A stretch of DNA of 63,295 nucleotides from Novosphingobium rosa NBRC 15208 (lineage in GTDB: Bacteria; Pseudomonadota; Alphaproteobacteria; Sphingomonadales; Sphingomonadaceae), in the NCBI RefSeq assembly GCF_001598555.1, contig NZ_BCZE01000051.1:1-63295 (forward strand). The letters are read 5' to 3'. Positions within the stretch are counted from its first letter, which is position 1. Each line of letters starts with the position of its first letter. The notes beneath the pieces are model-generated. The model was not told the DNA's origin and did no database searches. It was given only the letters and a program-made list of their open reading frames with translations. Positions 34,462-42,324 of the stretch are shown piece after piece. Position numbers and translations under genes: made by a program.

Positions 34462-35742
34462 ATGTCGTTTGCCCGATCCCCTCTGACGCGCGTCCTGGCT
34501 CTTGCACTGGCGCTGTCGCCCATCGCACCGCTATGCGCCCAGACCGCCCCCAGCCATGTTCTGCCCGATGGCACCGTGCCCCCTGCCCTTGCGGCGGCGC
34601 GCATGCATATGCTCGAAGCGCCCGAGAACATGCTGACCTTCCACAATATGGACCAGCTGTTCCAGACCCGCGTGGTGCCGCGCTCCGGCCCGATCGCCCC
34701 GCTGGCCCATGCCGATGCTCCGCTGCCCAAGGCCACCATTCGCGGGCAGACCATGAGCGAGGATGCCTGGGAGGATCTGACCTACACCTCGGCTTTTCTG
34801 GTGATGCGCGATGGCAAGATCCTGCATGAAAGCTATCGCAACAACACCGACGAGCGGACCCATTTCATCTCCTTCTCGATGGCCAAGACCTTCACCTCGA
34901 TGCTGGTGGGCATCGCCGTGGCGCAAGGCGCGATCCATTCCATCGACGATCCCGCTACGCTCTACGTGCCCGAACTGAAGGGATCGGGCTATGATGGCGT
35001 GACCATCCGGCAGTTGCTGCAGATGCGCTCGGGCACCGATTACGAGGAGCGCTACGATTTCGGCGCGAGCCCTAGCATCGCCGCGCAAATCTTCCTCAAC
35101 GCCATCGTCGCCAACAAGGAGCGCTTTGCCGATATGGCCCCGCGCATGAAGCGCAAACTCGCGCCGGGCAGCCATTTCAACTATTCCACGCTGGATACCT
35201 CGGTGCTGGGCTGGGTGCTGGAGCGCGCCACAAAACGCCCGCTGGCCGATTTCACCGCGCACTATCTCTGGCAGCCACTCGGCACCGAGTCTTATGGCTT
35301 CTGGCTGGCCGACGGGGGCCCAGGCGTCGGGCGTGAACTCAACGGCATGGCCTATAATGCCACCCTGCGCGACTTTGCCCGCTTTGGACAGATGATGCTC
35401 GATTCCGGACGCTTCAACGGGCGGCAGATCGTGCCGGCAGATTGGATGAAGCAGGCCACCACCATGACTCCCAATGCCGATCCCGGCACCCCGCCTCCGC
35501 CGGCCAGCGTGACCAATCCCTTCGCGCGGTCAGGCTATGGCTATCAGATCTGGAAGCTGGATGACACCGGCGCCTTCACCGCGCTGGGGTTGCAGGGGCA
35601 ATTCATCTATGTCCATCCCGCGACCCGCACCGTAATCGTCAAGCTCAGCTTCTTCCCCGAGGAAGGCTCGCCCAAAAGCGATGCGGCGCTGGAGGACACG
35701 CTGGCCTATTTCCGGACCTTGACCGAGTGGAAGGCGAAATGA
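34462..35742 (+). CDS. beta-lactamase-fold serine hydrolase
   Basis: A 426-residue penicillin-binding-protein/class C beta-lactamase-fold enzyme. Signal peptide (1-26, ending CAQ). Catalytic SxxK is S139-M-A-K142 (SFSMAKTF). The second motif, usually YxN, reads Y241-S-T, as in several family VIII esterases. The third motif region is less clear (QFIYVHPATRTV). Esterases and amidases with this fold are common as partners of TonB receptors. The ATG has AAGGATTTTCC upstream, and its stop overlaps the CocE gene (ATGA). Confidence 0.88.
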   Translation: MSFARSPLTRVLALALALSPIAPLCAQTAPSHVLPDGTVPPALAAARMHMLEAPENMLTFHNMDQLFQTRVVPRSGPIAPLAHADAPLPKATIRGQTMSEDAWEDLTYTSAFLVMRDGKILHESYRNNTDERTHFISFSMAKTFTSMLVGIAVAQGAIHSIDDPATLYVPELKGSGYDGVTIRQLLQMRSGTDYEERYDFGASPSIAAQIFLNAIVANKERFADMAPRMKRKLAPGSHFNYSTLDTSVLGWVLERATKRPLADFTAHYLWQPLGTESYGFWLADGGPGVGRELNGMAYNATLRDFARFGQMMLDSGRFNGRQIVPADWMKQATTMTPNADPGTPPPPASVTNPFARSGYGYQIWKLDDTGAFTALGLQGQFIYVHPATRTVIVKLSFFPEEGSPKSDAALEDTLAYFRTLTEWKAK

Positions 35743-37610
35743 TCACCCGGCGATATGGGTTGGGCTGCGCCGCCGCCATGGCGGCGCTGACCATCGCCGC
35801 GGCAGCCCAGGCTCAGGCCCCGGTGCCGGTCCATCAGGCAGCCACCCCGCCCGATGAGATGAGCCCGCCGGTCAAGCACCAGCCCACCTTCTTCGCGCGC
35901 CGCCTGACCGGCTATCTGCCCGCGCGAGACGGCACACAGTTGCGCTACAGCGTGCTGCTGCCCAAAGGCGAAGGGCCGTTCCCGGTGATCGTCAACTATT
36001 CGGGTTACGACCCCGGATCGATCGGCGGGGCAGTCTATCTGGATGACAACACCGCCATGTCGGTCAATCTCGACCGCGCGCTGGTGGCGGCTGGCTATGC
36101 CGTGATCGGCATCAATGCGCGCGGCACAGCCTGTTCGGAAGGGCAGTTCGAATTCCTCGCCCGGTCCTACGGCGAGGACGGGCACGATGCGGTGGAATGG
36201 ATTGCGACCCAGCCATGGTCCAATGGCGCGGTGGGCATGGCCAACTGGTCATGGGCGGGCATGTCGCAACTGGCCACCGCCGCCGAGCAGCCACCGCATT
36301 TGAAGGCCATCGCGCCGGGCATGCCACTGGGCGATGCGCGGCTGGACAGCTGGTATCCAGGCGGCGTGCCAGCGCCGGGCTTTGTCGATGGCTGGTGGAA
36401 TTATCTCCACTCGCGCTGGAATTCGGCGAAGACCAGCGCGCGGGCGGAGGGCGACCAGCGCTGTCTGGCCCAAATCGCGCGCAACGAACAGACCGCCGAG
36501 GCCAACCGCCTGCCTTCGGTGCTGATCCGCCATCCCCTGCGCGACGATTATATCGAGATCCGCAATCTGGCCGCCCGCACGCATCGGATCACGGTGCCCA
36601 CCTTCTCGATGGAGGTCTTTCAGGACGAGGCGGTGATTTCCCGCATGGGCTATTTTCAGGAGACGCTCGATCCCGCGCGCCTCTGGTATCTCCAGACCAA
36701 TGGCGTGCATGATCTCTATGCCTCGACCCGCTTTCGCCAGCAGTTGATCGCCTTCTTCGACCATTTCGTAAAGGGCAAGGCAAACGGTTTCGAGGCCACG
36801 CCCCATGTGCAGGTCTGGATCGAAGGCGCGCTGAAGGGACCAAGCGAGGGCGCGTTTGAGAACTTCACACCCGCGCTCACCTTGACCCATGCCAGCTTCC
36901 CGATGCCTGTCACGCCTCTGGCCTTTGCCCTCTCCACCAATGGTCGATTGGTGGCGGGCAGCGGCGAGGGCCAGCCGGATGGTTTCGACTATCCCTTGCG
37001 CGGCCCCGCCGTGAACCATGAATTCGGCCAAGACAGCTGGGAACCGCTAAGATCCGGCTGGCGGCATGGCACGCTGGCCTATACCAGCCCGGCCTTCGAC
37101 CATGATGTGGTGGCCTATGGCCCGGCGAGCGCCGATCTCTGGGTGACCGCCAGCACCGCTGATGCAGACCTTCAGGTCACGCTGACCGAGCTGCGCCCCG
37201 ATGGGCAGGAGATGTTCCTCCAGCGCGGATGGCTGCGCCTGTCGGATCGCGCGCAGAACCCGGCGAAATCCACGCCGCTGCGCCCATGGCCGCTGGACCG
37301 CCCCGAAACCATGGCGGCAATGGTGCCGGGCGAGCCGGCGCTGGCGCGGATCGAGGTGCAGAAATTCGCCCATGCCTTCCGCAAGGGATCTCACCTGCGG
37401 CTGTGGATCGATACGCCCAGCCAGTATGGCGGTTTTCTCTTCGCGCCCCAGTCGGTGCCGGCCCGGATCGAGGTCCTGCATGACGCGCAGCATCCCTCCC
37501 GCCTGTTGATCGGCACTGTGCCGGGCATTGCGGTTCCCGCTCCATGGCCGGTCTGCGGCACCATTCTGCACCAACCGTGCCGCCCGGACCCGCTTGGGCA
37601 AGCGGAATAA
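35739..37610 (+). CDS. CocE/NonD-family hydrolase (exported)
   Basis: A 623-residue enzyme of the X-Pro dipeptidyl-peptidase/cocaine-esterase family. Signal peptide (to about AQAQA), alpha/beta-hydrolase core, and a C-terminal jelly-roll domain (DLWVTASTADADLQVTLTEL). The nucleophile elbow, normally G-x-S-Y-x-G, reads N169-W-S171-W-A-G, so Ser is kept but the first Gly and the Tyr are changed. Family members hydrolyse esters, amides and glutaryl-cephalosporins. Its ATG overlaps the stop of the serine hydrolase gene (ATGA), indicating coupled expression. Confidence 0.88.
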   Translation: MITRRYGLGCAAAMAALTIAAAAQAQAPVPVHQAATPPDEMSPPVKHQPTFFARRLTGYLPARDGTQLRYSVLLPKGEGPFPVIVNYSGYDPGSIGGAVYLDDNTAMSVNLDRALVAAGYAVIGINARGTACSEGQFEFLARSYGEDGHDAVEWIATQPWSNGAVGMANWSWAGMSQLATAAEQPPHLKAIAPGMPLGDARLDSWYPGGVPAPGFVDGWWNYLHSRWNSAKTSARAEGDQRCLAQIARNEQTAEANRLPSVLIRHPLRDDYIEIRNLAARTHRITVPTFSMEVFQDEAVISRMGYFQETLDPARLWYLQTNGVHDLYASTRFRQQLIAFFDHFVKGKANGFEATPHVQVWIEGALKGPSEGAFENFTPALTLTHASFPMPVTPLAFALSTNGRLVAGSGEGQPDGFDYPLRGPAVNHEFGQDSWEPLRSGWRHGTLAYTSPAFDHDVVAYGPASADLWVTASTADADLQVTLTELRPDGQEMFLQRGWLRLSDRAQNPAKSTPLRPWPLDRPETMAAMVPGEPALARIEVQKFAHAFRKGSHLRLWIDTPSQYGGFLFAPQSVPARIEVLHDAQHPSRLLIGTVPGIAVPAPWPVCGTILHQPCRPDPLGQAE

Positions 37611-37629
37611 TTCGCAAGGAAATCAAAAT

Positions 37630-38238
37630 ATGACCCTTTCTCGTCGCACTGCGCTGGGCTTGATCGGCGCGACCGTACCACTGGCCACCGTGCCAAGCCG
37701 CTTGGCGGCCACGCCCCCGCTGGACCATGAACCCACGGTTCCCGGTCTGCCTGCGGGAGGCAGGCCCAGGATCTACGATACCGTTGGGCTGGAATGGGTG
37801 ATGGACATCCTGCCCTTCTGCAGCGAACCGGAATTGATGGGCCCCAAGGAGGATCAGACCACGGCCGACGGCGATCGCAACGAGGTCTGGCCGATCATTG
37901 GCGGGACCTTTCGGGGACGCGGCATTCAAGGCACAGTCATTGCCGGGGGCGGCGACTTTCCGGTGGTGCGCCCGGACGGGGTGGTTATCGTCGATGCGCT
38001 GTATCGGCTCAAGACGGATGACGGTTATGAAGTCATCATCCACAACAAGGGGCTTGGGTATAGCGAGAGCAAATACCGCCTCCTGCCCACTTTCAATGTG
38101 TCCGGTAAAAAATATGCCTGGCTGCGCGAATCCGCCTTTGTCGCCACCTTGACCTATCCGGTCCCACCGGAGGTCAAAGCGCCCGATCTGGGACCGAAAG
38201 CCAATGGTCGCCTGATTCAGGTGTTCCGCCTGACCTAA
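37630..38238 (+). CDS. Tat-exported DUF3237 protein
   Basis: A 202-residue protein with a twin-arginine signal (SRRTALGLIGATVPL) and one DUF3237 domain (GGTFRGRGIQGTVIAGGGDF, then DGVVIVDALYRLKTDDGYEV and HNKGLG). DUF3237 is a calycin-like beta-barrel of unknown function that often occurs with aromatic and steroid catabolic genes. The ATG at 37630 is in frame after a 34-codon open stretch overlapping the CocE gene; AAGGAAATCAAAAT precedes it. It ends the TonB-receptor/hydrolase operon and is followed by a strong hairpin. Confidence 0.85.
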   Translation: MTLSRRTALGLIGATVPLATVPSRLAATPPLDHEPTVPGLPAGGRPRIYDTVGLEWVMDILPFCSEPELMGPKEDQTTADGDRNEVWPIIGGTFRGRGIQGTVIAGGGDFPVVRPDGVVIVDALYRLKTDDGYEVIIHNKGLGYSESKYRLLPTFNVSGKKYAWLRESAFVATLTYPVPPEVKAPDLGPKANGRLIQVFRLT

Positions 38239-38260
38239 TACATCGACTGAATTCCCGGCG

Positions 38261-38315
38261 CAAAAGCATCATGGAATGTGGAGAGCCCGACCACCATTCC
38301 CTCATGATGCTTTTG
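38261..38315. terminator. 13-bp perfect hairpin between converging genes
   Basis: CAAAAGCATCATG (38261-38273) and its exact complement CATGATGCTTTTG (38303-38315) form a stem. A nested GAATG/CATTC pair (38274-38278 with 38295-38299) extends it past a 3-base bulge, leaving a 16-base loop. It follows the DUF3237 stop by 22 bases and lies about 290 bases past the end of the converging SYLF gene. There is only a short T run, so a bidirectional terminator is likely but not certain. Confidence 0.6.
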
Positions 38316-38604
38316 TCCTGCCGGTTGCCAACTGGCCTCCCTGTGCGAGGCAGCTGGAACGCCAGAACCAATCGCTAAGGGAAATGGCACTCCTGCTTCC
38401 CGTTGAACTGGTTGCCAAGTGACCAAGCTGCGCTCGCCGGGCGGGAATCCGGTTTCGTGTCGGCTCCTTCAAATTTCGGTTTCCAGGGCCTATTCAGCTT
38501 TGAGCACCGTGAGCGCAGTTTCAACCCGACGCGTGATGCTCATCTTGATGCCGTCACGCTTGGGCACCGCCCGTCATAAGGGTATGCGCTCACCCACTTG
38601 CCGC

Positions 38605-39300
38605 TCAGCGCGGCAGCACCCTCAGCAGGATGCGGGCACCGGCCGTCGGCGGCACACGGCCATCGAGCAGCGCATTCTGATTGATCATCTGGCCATAAAA
38701 TTCACTGGTCCGCCCACCATCCACGCCAACATTGCTGGCTTCGATCGTCGCACCTGCATAGGCGCCCTTGGTGTTGGTGAGCAGAACCACATCGGCGCGG
38801 CCAAGGTTGGCCTGGTCTGCGGTCGAGTAGGTCACCACCGAAAGGCCAGCGTTCGCGGTCAGCGCGAATTTATTGTCGCGGCGGAAAGCATTGACGGCCT
38901 TCTGGTTCATCAGCAGGAAGATCAAGGATCCGCCCTCGCCGCCGATCTGCAGCCCGGCGCTCAGGCCGCCGAAGTTGAAGAATGCGGGCGAGGTCCAGTT
39001 CGTGCCATGGCGCACCGTCACAACGCCGGCGCCGCCCTTGCCCCCGATGATAAAGCCGGCCTTACCGTATTCCGGCACGATATACATGCCACGCGCATGG
39101 CGCATGATGCCGGCCTTGCCCTGATCGCGCTGAAACTCGACCGCGACCGAGGCGGCCTTGTCGACCAGCTTTTGCGGGCCATGCGCCTGGTCGCTGTTCG
39201 CGCTGGGTGCGCGCGCCCGCGCCAGCGCCGGACCAACCAGTGCCAGAGTCGCCATGGCGGCGCAGCCAAGGATGGTCGCTGTGATCGATCGCTTCGTCAT
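38605..39300 (-). CDS. exported SYLF (YSC84-like) lipid-binding protein
   Basis: A 231-residue exported protein with a signal peptide ending GPALARA and a SYLF/YSC84 domain (GIMRHARGMYIVPEYGKAGF, IGGKGGAGVVTVRHG, FFNFGGLSAGLQIGGEGGSL, GADVVL-like ADVVLLTNTKGAYAGA). The domain binds phosphoinositide or other lipids. In bacteria the function is unclear, probably at the outer membrane. The ATG at 39300 follows AAGGACGTACCC; the 62 codons of open frame upstream are excluded by this site. It stands alone between two transport-related groups. Confidence 0.88.
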   Translation of the reverse strand: MTKRSITATILGCAAMATLALVGPALARARAPSANSDQAHGPQKLVDKAASVAVEFQRDQGKAGIMRHARGMYIVPEYGKAGFIIGGKGGAGVVTVRHGTNWTSPAFFNFGGLSAGLQIGGEGGSLIFLLMNQKAVNAFRRDNKFALTANAGLSVVTYSTADQANLGRADVVLLTNTKGAYAGATIEASNVGVDGGRTSEFYGQMINQNALLDGRVPPTAGARILLRVLPR

Positions 39301-39504
39301 GATGGGTACGTCCTTGCAGGTCTGGAGCTTGCGGTCTGCCACGGCAGTCAGCCCGGCCTCATTCCAAATCAAGAGGCATGGGTGTTGTTCCTTAATGCTT
39401 TGACCAAGGCGCCCGAACGCTCCCCACATAAAATCCTTCCTGCGATGCACCCATTCCCGATCAGGCACATTCTCCCAAACGGACACAGCTTCGGGAAAAC
39501 CCTC

Positions 39505-40758
39505 ATGGCCGCCAGATCACTGCCGTTCGAGACGCAGGAACCATCATCGAAGGGCCAGGCGAAGGCCGCGCTGCAATCCCTCAATTTCTTCATGGCCGAT
39601 ATGCAGGCAGGCATCGGCCCGTTTCTGGGGGTTTTTCTGCAGCAGCGTGGATGGACCTCCGGTCCCATCGGCACGGTGATGACCGCCGGGGGCGTGGCCG
39701 GCATGATCATGACGGTCCCCGCCGGCGCCTTCATCGACCATACCGAAAAAAAGCGGCTGGTGGTGATCGTCACCGGCATCTGCACCGTGCTGGCCTCCTT
39801 TCTCATCCTGTTTTCGCAATCGGCGCCGGTCGTGACCGTCAGCCAGATCGCCACGGCAATCGCCGGGGCGGCCATCGGCCCGGCAGTGACCGGTATGACG
39901 CTGGGCATCGTGCGGCAGAGCGGCTTCAACGCGCAAAACGGTCGCAATCAGGCCTGGAATCACACCGGCAATATGGTGGGAGCAGGCCTGTCGGGCTATC
40001 TGGGCTGGCGCTTTGGCATGGTGGCGATCTTCTACCTGGCCGCGGTCTTCGGCGTGCTGGCCATCGCCTCGGTTCTGGCGATCCCCGAGCGCGCCATCGA
40101 CCATCGCGCTGCCCGTGGCCTGGAGGCAAAGGATGCCGGTGACGATCAGGCACAGGGCTTCCGCATGCTGCTCGGCAACCGCCCGATGCTGATCCTGGCG
40201 GCGGCGCTGGCCTGCTTCCATCTGGGCAATGGCGCCATGCTGCCGCTTTATGGGCTGGCGGTGGTGGGGGCGGGCAAAGGCGATCCGGCCATGTTCGTCG
40301 CACAGACCGTGGTGGTGGCGCAGGCGGTGATGATCGTCGCGGCCCTGCTGGCGATGCGCATGGCTGCCGGGCGCGGCTATTGGCTGGTTCTGCTGATCTC
40401 CTTTGCCGCCCTGCCGCTGCGGGGACTGCTGGCGGGCAGCGTCATCGAGAATTGGGGCGTCTGGCCGGTGCAGGCGCTCGACGGCGTGGGCGCCGGATTG
40501 CAGAGCGTGGCGGTACCGGGCCTGGTCGCCTGCCTGCTGGGCGGCACGGGGCGCGTCAACGTCGGGCAAGGCGCGGTGATGACGGTGCAGGGAATTGGGG
40601 CCGCGCTCAGCCCGGCGATTGGTGGCTGGCTGGCGCAGGAGCTGGGCTATCGCGTGGCCTTTTACGTGCTGGGCAGCTTTGCGGTGGTCAGTGTGGGGCT
40701 GTGGCTGGGCTTTGCCGGGATCTTGCGCCCGGCCTGCGGCGGCACGGACCAGCATTGA
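39505..40758 (+). CDS. MFS transporter
   Basis: A 417-residue, 12-helix major facilitator. The soluble start (MAARSLPFETQEPSSKGQAK) is followed by DMQAGIGPFLGVFLQQRGW and the loop GAFIDHTEKKRLVV (variant of G-x3-D-R-x2-R). The later helices are regular. The long open frame upstream to 38419 overlaps the SYLF gene and is not coding. Its stop overlaps the ATG of the ArsB-like permease (TGATG at 40756-40760), so the two are coupled and may handle related ions or metabolites. Confidence 0.87.
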   Translation: MAARSLPFETQEPSSKGQAKAALQSLNFFMADMQAGIGPFLGVFLQQRGWTSGPIGTVMTAGGVAGMIMTVPAGAFIDHTEKKRLVVIVTGICTVLASFLILFSQSAPVVTVSQIATAIAGAAIGPAVTGMTLGIVRQSGFNAQNGRNQAWNHTGNMVGAGLSGYLGWRFGMVAIFYLAAVFGVLAIASVLAIPERAIDHRAARGLEAKDAGDDQAQGFRMLLGNRPMLILAAALACFHLGNGAMLPLYGLAVVGAGKGDPAMFVAQTVVVAQAVMIVAALLAMRMAAGRGYWLVLLISFAALPLRGLLAGSVIENWGVWPVQALDGVGAGLQSVAVPGLVACLLGGTGRVNVGQGAVMTVQGIGAALSPAIGGWLAQELGYRVAFYVLGSFAVVSVGLWLGFAGILRPACGGTDQH

Positions 40759-42008
40759 TGGAGTGGGGCCCCGGCGCTGTCTGGCTGATCTGTGGCGTGG
40801 CCACCGCAGGGGTGATCGCGCGCCCCTTCCGCTGGCCCGAGGCGATCTGGGCGGCAGGCGGCGCGCTGCTGCTCGTACTGCTCGGGCTGATGCCAGTCGG
40901 GGCGGCGCTGGGCGCGATCGGCAAGGGGCTGGACGTCTACCTCTTCCTTATCGGGATGATGCTGCTGAGCGAAACCGCGCGCGAGCACGGGTTGTTCGAC
41001 TGGGTGGCCGCCACCGCCGCCATCCACGCCAGAGGCAGCCCGGCGCGCCTGTTCCTGCTGGTCTATCTCGCCGGGATCGTCACCACCACCTTCCTGTCGA
41101 ACGACGCCACCGCCGTGGTGCTGACCCCGGCTGTCTTTGCCGCAGCGCGCAAGGCAAGGGCCGATCCCCTGCCCGCGCTGTTCGCCTGCGCGCTGGTGGC
41201 CAATGCGGCCAGCTTTGTGCTGCCCATTTCCAACCCGGCCAATCTGGTGCTGTATGGCGGCGCGATGCCACCGCTGGGCCAATGGTTCGGCTCTTTCGCC
41301 CTGCCCTCGCTGGCTGCCATCGCCGTCACCTTCGCGATGCTCCGCTGGGCGGAACGGCGCAGGCTTGCGGGCCATTGTGCCAGCGACCTCACGCGCGAAC
41401 CGCTCTCGCGCTGCGGCAAGGCGGCCATGGTCGGGATCGGCGCCACGGCGGTGCTGCTGATGGTCATGTCCGCCACCGACCGGCCCCTGGGCTGGCCGAC
41501 CTGTCTTGCCGGTATGGCCACGGCGCTGGCGGTCTGCGGGATGGCACGGCAGTCACCGGCCAAGGTTGCGCGCTGCGTGGCCTGGGGCGTGTTGCCGCTG
41601 GTCGCCGGGCTGTTCGTGCTGGTCGAGGCTCTGGACCGCACTGGCGGCATCGCCCTTGTCGCCCGCGCCATGGGCCGCGCCTCGGCTGATCCGGCATGGG
41701 CTGCGGCGCTTTGCGGGACCGTCCTGGCTTTCGCGTCCAATCTGATGAACAACCTGCCTGCCGGGCTGATTGCCAGCATGGCGGCGATGCAGGCCCATCC
41801 GCCACGGCTGGTGGTCGATGCGCTGCTGATTGGTGTCGATCTGGGCCCGAACCTCTCGGTCACGGGTTCGCTCGCCACCATCCTCTGGCTACAGGCGATC
41901 CGTCGTGAGGGTGAGGATGTGGGCTTTTGGCCATTCCTGAAGACAGGCACCGTGACGATGATCCCGGCGCTTGCCACAGCTCTGGCGATACGGATCCTGA
42001 TCGGTTGA
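40758..42008 (+). CDS. ArsB/NhaD-like anion permease
   Basis: A 416-residue membrane protein of the ArsB/ion-transporter superfamily with 10-12 helices. Signature blocks: IVTTTFLSNDATAVVLTPAV, FVLPISNPANLVLYGG, NLMNNLPAGLI and DLGPNLSVTGSLATILWL, which match arsenite efflux ArsB. No arsR, arsC or arsA lies nearby, so arsenite export is not shown. Another oxyanion or dicarboxylate is possible. The start overlaps the MFS stop. Helix-rich composition and length match ArsB (about 430). Confidence 0.78.
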   Translation: MEWGPGAVWLICGVATAGVIARPFRWPEAIWAAGGALLLVLLGLMPVGAALGAIGKGLDVYLFLIGMMLLSETAREHGLFDWVAATAAIHARGSPARLFLLVYLAGIVTTTFLSNDATAVVLTPAVFAAARKARADPLPALFACALVANAASFVLPISNPANLVLYGGAMPPLGQWFGSFALPSLAAIAVTFAMLRWAERRRLAGHCASDLTREPLSRCGKAAMVGIGATAVLLMVMSATDRPLGWPTCLAGMATALAVCGMARQSPAKVARCVAWGVLPLVAGLFVLVEALDRTGGIALVARAMGRASADPAWAAALCGTVLAFASNLMNNLPAGLIASMAAMQAHPPRLVVDALLIGVDLGPNLSVTGSLATILWLQAIRREGEDVGFWPFLKTGTVTMIPALATALAIRILIG

Positions 42009-42324
42009 GTTTGAGGGATCACCTCAGATGACCGGTCTCGTGCGCTGCCTGCCGTGAAGCGCCATCCAAGGCCGCCCCGCCCTTTCGGCTATGGATTGCG
42101 CTTGTATTTCCAGGCCTTCGTGGTTTTCGGTGGCGATCCGAGCTCTGGGTTCAGGCCTCACGATCCATGAGAGGCTGGCGAAGATCTGCCGTCCCACGCC
42201 GATAAGCCATGCCTGTCAATGCCGTCTCCTAGACCTCCCGCACACCCTCGCGCCACGGCACCAGCACATTGCTCTCTTAACGGATGACAGCCGGCGAGAT
42301 ATCTCGCCAGCTGGCCATCATGTC
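42009..42324. other. convergent intergenic region, 316 bases
   Basis: This gap lies between two converging genes, the ArsB-like permease and the CocE-like hydrolase. I see no gene or RNA in it. The only structure is the loop-less palindrome listed separately at 42289-42312. Confidence 0.6.
42289..42312. promoter_or_regulatory. near-perfect 24-base palindrome
   Basis: GGCGAGAT/ATCTCGCC (42293-42308) is a 16-base perfect palindrome without a loop. Outside it AGC...GCT continues the symmetry with one mismatched pair (C42292/A42309). A loop-less dyad suits a homodimeric DNA-binding protein better than a terminator hairpin. It lies 13 bases past the stop of the CocE-like gene. Confidence 0.45.
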
